DNA from: Streptomyces melanogenes
GTDB taxonomy: Bacteria > Actinomycetota > Actinomycetes > Streptomycetales > Streptomycetaceae
Direction of reading: 5' to 3'
Length of the DNA: 64,000 nt
Assembly: GCF_014649795.1 (NCBI RefSeq)
Contig: NZ_BMTS01000003.1
Coordinates: 434,001-498,000 of the forward strand
Both the position numbers and the translations under genes were made by a program. Every line of letters begins with the position of its first letter. The stretch's first letter is position 1. This document shows, one piece after another, positions 42,998 to 55,267 of the stretch. The notes beneath the pieces are model-generated. The model saw nothing but the letters and a program-made list of their open reading frames with translations. It was not told the DNA's origin and did not search any database.

Positions 42998-43995
42998 GCG
43001 CTCTCCCCTTCCTCAGGATCCGGCGTCAGCAGGTCCGCGATGTCCAGGACGTGGTAGCCGCGCATCTCGGGGAGGCAGCTGCCGCGGACCGGGCCGATCG
43101 CGGAGGACCAGGCGGCGGGGATCGACGCGGCGCCGCCGTACGCGCCGGCCAGGGCGCCCGCCACCGCCGCCGTCGTGTCCGCGTCGCGGCCCATGTTGAC
43201 CGCCGTCAGGACCGACGCCGTGAAGTCGCCCCGGGCCGTGGCGAAGGCGCCGAAGGCCAGGGCGACCGCTTCGGGGGCCAGGTCCGTCCACGGGTAGCCG
43301 CCGATCACCACCGCCGAGCGGACCGCCCGTTCGCCCTGGTCGGCCACCGCCACCGCGCGGCGCAGCGAGCGTGCGGTCCAGGAGTCCATCGGGATCACCG
43401 AGAGGGCCGCCGCGATCACCGAGGTGAGGCTCCCGCCCGTCATCGCCGCCGCTACGCCCGCCGCCACCGCCTGGCCGCCGTAGATGCCCTCGCCCTCGTG
43501 GCTGACGCAGCCGTCGATCGCCACCAGCCGCGCCGCCTCCCTCGGGGCGCCCGCCGCGAACACGCCGAACGGCGCCGCCCTTATGGCCAGCCCGTCGCTC
43601 CAGGCGTGGCGGTGCTGGGCCGAGATCGGCGCGGCCAGGCCCCGGCGGAGGTTCTCCAGGGTTCCGCGCTCGCTGAAGCCCGCGCCCCGGAACGGGCCCT
43701 CGTCGCGGTCCGCGATCCAGTGGTGCCAGGCGTGTTCGACATGGGTGACCGTGAGCGCCGAGCCGTGCCGGGCGAGCAGCAGGCCGGAGAAGATGGCGTA
43801 CTCGGTGTCGTCCGTGCCCGCCGGGTCGTCCGAGACGAAGCCCTCGATCCGGCCCCAGCGGGCCCGGATCTCCGACGGTTTCATGTTCTCGGCGGGGGCG
43901 CCGAGCGCGTCCCCCACCGCGAGGCCGAGCAGCGCGCCCCTGGCCCGCTCGCGGATGGCCTCGGCCGTGCCGGGGCCGCTGGCGATCAACTCCAT
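42994..43995 (-). CDS. ADP-ribosylglycohydrolase paralog D
   Basis: 333 aa from the ATG at 43995. First gene of the seven-gene minus-strand operon. Domain start IRERARGALLGLAVGDALGA; first metal motif PAGTDDTEYAIFSGLLL, second AVNMGRDADTTAAVAGALAG, both intact. Closest in layout to DraG-type enzymes, which remove ADP-ribose from Arg of dinitrogenase reductase; no nitrogenase is expected here, so the target is something else. The longer open frame upstream lacks a good start. Confidence 0.9.
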   Translation of the reverse strand: MELIASGPGTAEAIRERARGALLGLAVGDALGAPAENMKPSEIRARWGRIEGFVSDDPAGTDDTEYAIFSGLLLARHGSALTVTHVEHAWHHWIADRDEGPFRGAGFSERGTLENLRRGLAAPISAQHRHAWSDGLAIRAAPFGVFAAGAPREAARLVAIDGCVSHEGEGIYGGQAVAAGVAAAMTGGSLTSVIAAALSVIPMDSWTARSLRRAVAVADQGERAVRSAVVIGGYPWTDLAPEAVALAFGAFATARGDFTASVLTAVNMGRDADTTAAVAGALAGAYGGAASIPAAWSSAIGPVRGSCLPEMRGYHVLDIADLLTPDPEEGESA

Positions 43996-44236
43996 GGGAG
44001 GCCTTTCGACGTCGCCGGATCCTTCGCTTGATCTCTGCCACGCCGAACGAGCCGGGAGTCCATCTGTCACCCTCCCGCCACATGTGTGCAAGACCGGCCA
44101 CGAATGAGCACAACACCCCTCTGACCTGGGTAAGTACGGCCTGCCTTGCTAGCGCGGGGCTTACATCGAGCGTAATTTCGACGGAGAAGAGGGGGGCGGG
44201 ACGCAAGCGCCCGCTGCTGAACGCAAGGGGAGAGCT
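43996..44236. other. Divergent promoter region, ADP-ribosylglycohydrolase operon / VIT1
   Basis: A 241-nt gap between two divergent starts, less GC-rich in its middle (44080-44165). It must hold both promoters. I see no convincing operator; a stretch at 44129-44152 loosely resembles an iron box but matches too few positions. Confidence 0.35.
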
Positions 44237-44968
44237 GTGTCCGTCATCAACACCGAAGCCGCGCTGCACGAGGCGCACCGGGACAACCACACGCACCGGG
44301 ACGTCAACGGCGGCTGGCTGCGCCCCGCCGTCTTCGGCGCGATGGACGGGCTCGTCTCCAACCTCGCCCTGATGACCGGCGTCGCGGGCGGTGCCGTCTC
44401 GCAGCACACCATCATCGTCACCGGCCTCGCCGGTCTGGCCGCCGGGGCCTTCTCCATGGCCGCCGGCGAGTACACCTCCGTCGCCTCGCAGCGCGAGCTC
44501 GTCGAGGCCGAACTCGACGTCGAGCGCCAGCAGTTGCGCAAGCACCCGGTGGACGAGATGGAGGAGCTGGCCGAGCTTTACGTGTCGCGCGGTGTCGAGC
44601 CCGCGCTCGCCCGCGAGGTCGCCATGCAGCTCTCCCGCGACCCCGAGCAGGCGCTGGAGATCCACGCCCGCGAGGAGCTCGGCATAGACCCGGACGACCT
44701 GCCGTCGCCCGCCGTCGCCGCCGTCTCGTCCTTCGGCTCGTTCGCCCTGGGCGCGATCCTTCCCGTACTGCCGTATCTGCTCGGCGCGACCGCACTGTGG
44801 CCCGCCGTGCTGCTGGCGCTGGTCGGTCTCTTCGCCTGCGGCGCCGTCGTCGCCAAGGTCACCGCGCGCTCGTGGTGGTTCAGCGGGGTGCGCCAGCTGG
44901 CCCTCGGCGGCGCGGCCGCGGCCCTCACCTTCGGCCTCGGCTCGCTCTTCGGTACAGCGGTGGGCTGA
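44237..44968 (+). CDS. VIT1/CCC1 family Fe/Mn transporter
   Basis: 243 aa from the GTG at 44237. Family marks: WLRPAVFGAMDGLVSNLALM and GLAAGAFSMAAGEYTSVASQ in the first two helices, then a charged cytosolic metal-binding insert (EAELDVERQQLRKHPVDEM, with many Glu) and three C-terminal helices (FALGAILPVLPYLLGATALW, AVLLALVGLFACGAVVA, LALGGAAAALTFGLGSLF). It moves Fe2+ or Mn2+ by proton exchange, usually out of the cytosol. Starts divergently from the glycohydrolase operon. Confidence 0.92.
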   Translation: MSVINTEAALHEAHRDNHTHRDVNGGWLRPAVFGAMDGLVSNLALMTGVAGGAVSQHTIIVTGLAGLAAGAFSMAAGEYTSVASQRELVEAELDVERQQLRKHPVDEMEELAELYVSRGVEPALAREVAMQLSRDPEQALEIHAREELGIDPDDLPSPAVAAVSSFGSFALGAILPVLPYLLGATALWPAVLLALVGLFACGAVVAKVTARSWWFSGVRQLALGGAAAALTFGLGSLFGTAVG

Positions 44969-45001
44969 CCGGCACCCCGGCCCCGCCGGCACCTCTCGCC
45001 C

Positions 45002-45043
45002 CGAAGGCCCGCCCCGACGTGCACCCGTCCGGGCGGGCCTTCG
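45002..45043 (+). terminator. Hairpin after the VIT1 gene
   Basis: Arms 45002-45014 (CGAAGGCCCGCCC) and 45031-45043 pair perfectly over 13 bp, 16-nt loop, 34 nt past the stop. Confidence 0.6.
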
Positions 45044-45383
45044 CCGTGCGCCCGGGTGAGTCCGGGGTCACCATGTGACCTACGTCCTGCGCGGGACCGC
45101 CCCGCCACCCGTAAGATGCGGGAGTATGCAGGACCCCACATAACTAATCGTTACTGGGCGGTTTCGCCTCTTCGACCACCGGGCATAGGCCGTACACACT
45201 CCGCTGCCGCAGGCAATGAAGCCTGCCCCGGAAAGCGCGGCGAGCGCCGCCCGAGTGTCCGCATGTTGGAATGGACTATCCAGTTCCCGAGATCCGTCCC
45301 ATCATGTAACCTGCACGAAATTTCGCAGAGGGCCAACGTCGTCCCTCGGCTGTGTATATGCCACGACGACGACGGGAGAGCCG
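45044..45383. promoter_or_regulatory. gltB leader region with two palindromes
   Basis: A 340-nt gap. It contains GGTCAC-CAT-GTGACC (45066-45080, perfect) and CGAAATTTCG (45316-45325, perfect), the latter 58 nt before the gltB start in a relatively AT-rich stretch. Either could bind a nitrogen regulator; neither fits the GlnR consensus clearly. No open reading frame here has a ribosome binding site. Confidence 0.4.
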
Positions 45384-49935
<4,552 letters not shown>

Positions 49936-49943
<8 letters not shown>

Positions 49944-51396
49944 CCCCAAGGGCTTTCTCACCACCGGTCGCGAGGTCGCGCGGACCCGCCCCGTGGCCGA
50001 GCGCGTCAAGGACTGGAACGAGGTCTACGTTCCCGGCTCGCTGCTGCCGATCATCAGCAAGCAGGCCGGGCGCTGCATGGACTGCGGCATCCCGTTCTGC
50101 CACAACGGCTGTCCGCTGGGGAACCTGATCCCCGAGTGGAACGACTACGCCTACCGCGAGGACTGGTCGGCGGCGTCCGAGCGGCTGCACGCCACCAACA
50201 ACTTCCCGGAGTTCACCGGGCGGCTGTGCCCGGCTCCCTGCGAGTCGGCGTGCGTGCTCGGCATCAACCAGCCCGCCGTCACCATCAAGAACGTCGAAGT
50301 CTCGATCATCGACAAGGCATGGGACAGCGGCGACGTCACCCCGCAGCCGCCGGAGCGGCTCTCCGGCAAGACCGTCGCGGTCATCGGCTCGGGCCCGGCG
50401 GGCCTGGCCGCCGCCCAGCAGCTGACCCGGGCCGGCCACACGGTCGCGGTGTACGAGCGCGCCGACCGCATCGGCGGTCTGCTGCGCTACGGCATCCCCG
50501 AGTTCAAGATGGAGAAGGTGCACATCAACCGCCGCATCGAGCAGATGCGCGCGGAGGGCACCAAGTTCCGCACCGAGGTGGAGATCGGCGTCGACATCGA
50601 CGCGGTGAAGCTGCGCCGCCGCTACGACGCGGTGGTCATCGCGGCCGGTGCCACGGTCTCCCGCGACCTGCCGGTCCCCGGCCGCGAGCTGAACGGCATC
50701 CACTTCGCGATGGAGTACCTGCCGCTGGCGAACAAGGTGCAGGAGGGCGACTTCGTGGCGCCCCCGCTCACCGCCGAGGGCAAGCACGTCGTCGTGATCG
50801 GCGGCGGCGACACGGGCGCGGACTGCGTGGGCACCGCCCACCGCCAGGGCGCGGCCTCGGTCACCCAGCTGGAGATCATGCCGAGGCCCGGCGAGGACCG
50901 GAACGCCAACCAGCCCTGGCCGACGTTCCCGATGCTCTACAAGGTCACCTCGGCCCACGAGGAGGGCGGCGAGCGGGTCTACTCCGTCTCCACCACCCAC
51001 TTCGAGGGCGACGAGGACGGCAACGTCCAGTTCCTGCACCTGGTCGAGGTGGAGTTCGTGGACGGCAAGCTCACCCAGAAGCCGGGCACCGAGCGGAAGA
51101 TCCCCGCCCAGCTGGTCACCCTCGCCATGGGCTTCACCGGCACCGACCAGTCCAACGGCCTGGTGGCGCAGTTCGGCCTGGAGCTCGACGAGCGCGGCAA
51201 CGTCGCCCGCGACGCCGACTTCGCGACGAACGTCGACGGAGTGTACGTGGCCGGTGACGCCGGGCGCGGCCAGTCCTTGATCGTCTGGGCGATCGCGGAG
51301 GGCCGTTCGGCAGCACGGGGTGTGGACCGGTACCTTACGGGGAGGAGCGCACTGCCCGCCCCGATCCGTCCGACGGACCGGGCGCTGACGGTCTGA
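49936..51396 (+). CDS. gltD: Glutamate synthase, small subunit
   Basis: 486 aa. Carries electrons from NADPH to GltB. N-terminal 4Fe-4S cysteines: [20 protein letters not shown] and [17 protein letters not shown] site [22 protein letters not shown] site [14 protein letters not shown]; second FAD contact [20 protein letters not shown]. Length is usual. The 8-nt overlap with gltB keeps the subunits in step. It converges on the exopolysaccharide-like cluster. Confidence 0.97.
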
Positions 51397-51418
51397 GTCC
51401 GCTCCACCCAAAATCGTT

Positions 51419-51436
51419 CCGTACAACGGTGTACGG
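51419..51436. terminator. Short hairpin after gltD
   Basis: CCGTACA-ACGG-TGTACGG, perfect 7-bp arms, 22 nt past the gltD stop, in the convergent gap. Short stem without T tract, so a modest terminator candidate. Confidence 0.35.
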
Positions 51437-51529
51437 GCTGCGCAGGATCGGGGGACGCCCCCGGGCCCCCGCAGCGCGGCGCCTGCCCCACTGTCCCCGA
51501 CCGGACGACCGGGTGGGCGCCGCGGCGCG

Positions 51530-52246
51530 TCAGCCCTTGCCGCCCTCGGCCCGCAGCTGCCGGAACTCCACCCGCGCGTCCTCCGTGTACGCCCCCAACG
51601 CGCCCTGGAGATAGGGGCGTTCGGCGTCGGTGAAGTCGGCGAGGCCCGCCGTGTCGACGGCCACTTGGAGATGGGCGCCCTGCTGCACGACCCGGACCGT
51701 GTACCACGTGCCGACCGGGAAGCCCCGCTCGCCCGTCGCCAGGAAGCGCTGGCCGCCCGGGTAGGCGGGATCGCGCTTGCCCAGCTCCCAGCCGTTGGGC
51801 TTGAGAGTGATGTAGTAGAAGTGCTCCGGGTCGGTGTACGCCCACACCAGCCAGGCCACCTCCCAGGTGTTCGGCGCGGGCGTGCGCAGCTGCTCGACCG
51901 TGCGCATCCGGGCCTCGTAGCGCACGTCGCCGTAGACGGCCCGGCTCACCACGAGGCCCGCGTGGGTGGTGCCCGGGTCGGTGGCCCGCCGCGGCGCCAG
52001 CTCCAGGGAGTGGTCGTCGCCCGTGTTGACGCCGTGCCCGTTGAACACCGACTGCCAGGGGCCGTGCGCCGTGCCGTCGGCCCAGGACTCGCGCGGCGCC
52101 GGGCCCCCGCCGCCCACGCACCTGCTCAACCCGAAGGCCCCGGCCGCCAGCAGGGCGGTGGCCAGGACCAGAGCGGTGGCTCTGCGTCTGCGGCCACCCG
52201 GCCCGGTCGGCGGGACCGGGCGCCGCAGACGCGGGGCTGTCGTCAT
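51530..52246 (-). CDS. Membrane-anchored LamG-like (DUF1080-type) protein
   Basis: 238 aa. Arg-rich cytosolic start, one hydrophobic helix (ATALVLATALLAAGAFGL), then an extracytoplasmic beta-rich domain: SWADGTAHGPWQSVFNGHG, DVRYEARMRTVEQL, NTWEVAWLVWAYTDPEHFYY, ITLKPNGWELGKRDPAY, FPVGTWYTVRVVQQGAHLQV, LGAYTEDARVEF. This strand order fits a LamG/3-keto-disaccharide-hydrolase-like jelly roll that binds carbohydrate. A Cys follows the helix (LSRC) but is not a proper lipobox. Start overlaps the epimerase stop by 4 nt, so it belongs to the same operon. Confidence 0.72.
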   Translation of the reverse strand: MTTAPRLRRPVPPTGPGGRRRRATALVLATALLAAGAFGLSRCVGGGGPAPRESWADGTAHGPWQSVFNGHGVNTGDDHSLELAPRRATDPGTTHAGLVVSRAVYGDVRYEARMRTVEQLRTPAPNTWEVAWLVWAYTDPEHFYYITLKPNGWELGKRDPAYPGGQRFLATGERGFPVGTWYTVRVVQQGAHLQVAVDTAGLADFTDAERPYLQGALGAYTEDARVEFRQLRAEGGKG

Positions 52247-53442
52247 GCCGTCGAGTATGGACCCGGTCCGCCGGCTACGGGGGGCGCGGGGAGCAACGGC
52301 ACGGGGGCGGACGGGACTTCCGCCGCGAAGTCCTCACTCAGCTGGGTGACGATCCGCGCCGTCGCGCCGCCGTCCCCGTACGGATTGCCCGCCGTCGCCA
52401 TCCGCCGGTACGCGCCGGGGTCGTCCAGGAGCGCGGCCGCCGCGGCCACGATGGCCTCCGGATCGGTGCCGACGAGCCGGGCCGCCCCGGCCTCCACCGC
52501 CTCCGGCCGCTCGGTGGTGGTCCGCAGCACCAGTGCGGGCTTGCCCAGGCTGGGGGCCTCCTCCTGGATGCCGCCGGAGTCGGTGAGCACCAGGTCGCAG
52601 CCCGCGAGCGTGGCCGTGAAGTCCGGGTAGTCCAGCGGCTCGACCAGGGTGATGCCCGCCCGGCCCGTCAGCGGCAGCAGCGCCTCGCGCACCGCCGGGC
52701 TCTTGTGCAGCGGGATCACGATCTCCACGTCGCCCCGCTCGGCGAGCCGGCTCAGCGCCCGGCCCATCGCGTGCATCCGGGCGCCCTGGTTCTCCCGCCG
52801 GTGCAGGGTGACCAGGACCCGCCGCCGCGCGGTGCGGAACGCACAGGTCCCGATCCCCTCGGCGAGCGCCCAGTGGAGGTTGTCGATGACGGTGTTGCCG
52901 GTGGTGAAGATCTGGCCCTCGGGGATGCCCTCGGCCCGCAGATGCCGGGCCGCGCGCTCGGTGGGGGCGAAGTGCCAGCGCGCGATCCGCCCGATGAGGC
53001 AGCGGTTGAGCTCCTCGGGGAACGGGTTGTCCAGGACCCCGGTGCGCAGCCCCGCCTCGACGTGGGCGACGGGAATGTGTTCGTAGAAGGCGGCGAGCGC
53101 CCCGGCCAGCGCGGTCGTGGTGTCGCCCTGGACCACGACCAGGTCGGGCCGCTCCCTGCGCAGGAGCTGGCCGAGCCCCTCCACCAGACGGGACGTCAGA
53201 TCGGAGAGCTGCTGGCGGTTGCGCATCACGTCGAGCGCGTGGCGGACGTCGACCCCCAGCAGGCCCAGCATCTGGTGGAGCATCTCGCGGTGCTGGCCGG
53301 TGGTCACGACGACCGGCTCGAACTCCGTACCGCCGGCCAGCGCCCGGGCGAGCGGCGCCAGTTTGATCGCCTCGGGCCGGGTGCCGAGCACCAGCATGGC
53401 GCGCACGGGCGCACCGGAAGGAAACGAAGGCATGGCAGACAT
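52243..53442 (-). CDS. wecB: UDP-GlcNAc 2-epimerase (non-hydrolysing)
   Basis: 399 aa. Converts UDP-GlcNAc to UDP-ManNAc. Motifs: MLVLGTRPEAIKLAPLARAL, VVTTGQHREMLHQML, VVVQGDTTTALAGALAAF, VAHVEAGLRTG, NPFPEELNRCLIG, TLHRRENQG, LTDSGGIQEEAPSLGKPALV and LRTTTERPEAVEAG. All catalytic acids are present. An internal ATG at 53433 is a possible alternative start. Together with a processive synthase upstream it suggests a polymer containing ManNAc. Confidence 0.93.
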   Translation of the reverse strand: MSAMPSFPSGAPVRAMLVLGTRPEAIKLAPLARALAGGTEFEPVVVTTGQHREMLHQMLGLLGVDVRHALDVMRNRQQLSDLTSRLVEGLGQLLRRERPDLVVVQGDTTTALAGALAAFYEHIPVAHVEAGLRTGVLDNPFPEELNRCLIGRIARWHFAPTERAARHLRAEGIPEGQIFTTGNTVIDNLHWALAEGIGTCAFRTARRRVLVTLHRRENQGARMHAMGRALSRLAERGDVEIVIPLHKSPAVREALLPLTGRAGITLVEPLDYPDFTATLAGCDLVLTDSGGIQEEAPSLGKPALVLRTTTERPEAVEAGAARLVGTDPEAIVAAAAALLDDPGAYRRMATAGNPYGDGGATARIVTQLSEDFAAEVPSAPVPLLPAPPVAGGPGPYSTA

Positions 53443-53519
53443 AGGTCCCCCCTATGACAAGGACGAGCACGATGAGAGAAGTGAGAGGTGCGCCCACGGG
53501 CCCGGCGCGGGACCGCCGC

Positions 53520-54764
53520 TCAGGTGCGGGCGGTCTTGAGCCAGGTGCGCTTGCCGGTCGCCATCCGCCACAGCCCCCACCAGCCGGCGGCGAACCAGAT
53601 GTAGCCGTAGAACACGAAGACGTGGGCGACGAGCACCGACCGCACGAGCCCGAGGTCCCGCTCGCGCTTGGCGTACACGAAGCCGTACGCGTACGCGGCG
53701 GTGAAGGAGAGCACGTACGGGCCGAGCAGCCACATCGGTGACACCAGCGCCCTGCCCGCCTCGACGGAGGCGAGGGCGGTGCCGCCGAGGGCGACCAGGA
53801 ACGACAGCGGCAGCAGCGAGGTGAGCAGGATCAGCACCGGGCTGGAGAGGTGGTAGAGCAGGTCGAGCGCGGGTCGGGTGGGGACCTCCCGCAGGATGAG
53901 CGGGACGAGTCCGGCCGACTGGAGGTGGCCCTGGAACCAGCGGGATCGCTGCCGTACCAGGCGCCGCAGGCTGAGAACGGCCTGCTGCGAGACCGAGGCG
54001 GTGGTGCAGTGTTGGGTGGCCCAGCCCTTCGCGATCAGCCGTACGCCGAGGTCCAGGTCCTCGGTGAGGCTGTCGCTCCAGGGGCCGCCGGGCCCCAGGG
54101 TGTGCAGCGCCGACAGCCGCATGAACTGGCCGTTGCCGCCCATGCCGACGCTTCCGATGAACCGGCGCGCGCTCTGGAAGACGTCGCCGTAGACGACGAA
54201 CTCCATGTCCTGGAGGCGGGCGAGCAGTCCGGTGCCCCGGTTGTACATCCGCACGCAGATCTGGGTGGCTCCGGTGCGGGGGTCGTCGAAGAACGGGTCG
54301 ACGGACTGGACCACATGGCCGTCCAGGCGCCCGTCCGCGTCGACCACGCAGACGATGACGTCGTCCGGATCGTGCCCGTCGAGCACACCGGATTCGGTCA
54401 GGAACCGTACGCCGTCGTTGAGCGCGGCGCCCTTGCCGCGCCGGGCGTCCGGCAGTTCGCGCCGGTGCAGCAGGACCCGGTCGGGGCCCGCCGCCCGGGC
54501 TATCTCGGACGTACGGTCGTCCGAGGCGTCGTCGATGACCAGGGCCAGGAAATTCCCGGCGGGCAGTGCGGTGATCCGTGCCAGGCTCTCGGCCAGCACC
54601 TGTTCTTCATTGAGGCAGGCGAGGAGGAATATATAGAGCCTTTCTTTGCGCGGTCCTTTTCTGCGGGGCGCCCGGCGCCTGGAGAGCAGAAAGAGACCGG
54701 TGTTGTAGCAGCCCGCCATGAGGATGATGGAAATGCTGGACCACAGGAGCAACTCTACGATCAT
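53520..54764 (-). CDS. Processive GT2 glycosyltransferase (polysaccharide synthase)
   Basis: 414 aa. N-terminal membrane helix (LLLWSSISIILMAGCYNTGL), cytosolic GT-A domain, then three C-terminal helices (PVLILLTSLLPLSFLVALGG, SPMWLLGPYVLSFTAAYAYG, LVAHVFVFYGYIWFAAGWWG). Catalytic D, DxD, D, QxxRW set is complete: VIDDASDDRT, VCVVDADGRLDG, SLTEDLDLGVRL, RQRSRWFQGH. That set is typical of processive synthases such as PgaC, HasA and cellulose synthase, which polymerise and extrude the chain. Sugar donor not known. ATGA overlap with the small gene upstream. Confidence 0.9.
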   Translation of the reverse strand: MIVELLLWSSISIILMAGCYNTGLFLLSRRRAPRRKGPRKERLYIFLLACLNEEQVLAESLARITALPAGNFLALVIDDASDDRTSEIARAAGPDRVLLHRRELPDARRGKGAALNDGVRFLTESGVLDGHDPDDVIVCVVDADGRLDGHVVQSVDPFFDDPRTGATQICVRMYNRGTGLLARLQDMEFVVYGDVFQSARRFIGSVGMGGNGQFMRLSALHTLGPGGPWSDSLTEDLDLGVRLIAKGWATQHCTTASVSQQAVLSLRRLVRQRSRWFQGHLQSAGLVPLILREVPTRPALDLLYHLSSPVLILLTSLLPLSFLVALGGTALASVEAGRALVSPMWLLGPYVLSFTAAYAYGFVYAKRERDLGLVRSVLVAHVFVFYGYIWFAAGWWGLWRMATGKRTWLKTART

Positions 54765-54997
54765 TTCCGCCCCAGGTCGTCGGGGCGTGCCCCGTCGGGC
54801 TGAACATTCGAACCGGTGCGCCAGCGGAGTCGAATTCTGATCGATATGAGGATGCAGGCGATCAGGCAGTAGAGAACGAAGCCCGCACCCGCTGTGGCCT
54901 GCAGAGCCTTGGCCAAAGGTAGGCCCGGCACGGCCTCGGGTGCCGCCGCCATCCCCGCCAGCGGCAGCACTGTGCCCAAGGCAGGTTTTCCGTACAT
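54761..54997 (-). CDS. Small membrane protein heading the synthase operon (78 aa)
   Basis: 78 aa from the ATG at 54997, with GGGGGGAA upstream. One strong helix (AGAGFVLYCLIACILISIRI) with a preceding weak one (LGTVLPLAGMAAAPEAVPGL), then a basic cytosolic tail (RLRWRTGSNVQPDGARPDD). Its stop overlaps the synthase start (ATGA). Such small partners exist for other synthases (PgaD with PgaC), but there is no sequence evidence for homology. Confidence 0.72.
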   Translation of the reverse strand: MYGKPALGTVLPLAGMAAAPEAVPGLPLAKALQATAGAGFVLYCLIACILISIRIRLRWRTGSNVQPDGARPDDLGRK

Positions 54998-55267
54998 GGG
55001 TTCCCCCCCATTTTTACCCACACGTCTCCGCGTGAGATGGCGAACGTAGCAGGTTCGGACAGGGCCGTGAGCGCGAAGTTAAAAGTTCATGGATCGAATC
55101 AGGGGGCGCGGGGCGCATTCAGAATGGGAGGCCGTGCGCCATTGACATGCTTTGCGGTCGGCCAGAAGAATCGTGGCCCTCATTCGACCAGGGTCCCGGT
55201 CGGAAAAACCGGCAAGGGTCCCTGGTTTTGCCATTCTGTGGCGAAGAGAAGAGGGGGGCAATCACTC
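54998..55267 (+). promoter_or_regulatory. Divergent promoter region of the polysaccharide cluster
   Basis: A 270-nt gap with lower GC than its surroundings. A perfect -35 hexamer TTGACA (55142-55147) is followed after 18 nt by AAGAAT (55166-55171), a candidate sigma-70-type promoter for the deacetylase gene about 97 nt upstream of its start. No operator palindrome is convincing. Confidence 0.35.

Noticed and set aside
44129-44152. Possible DmdR/IdeR iron box upstream of the VIT1 transporter
   Set aside because: Only about half of the 19 consensus positions match and the dyad is poor; not enough for a call.
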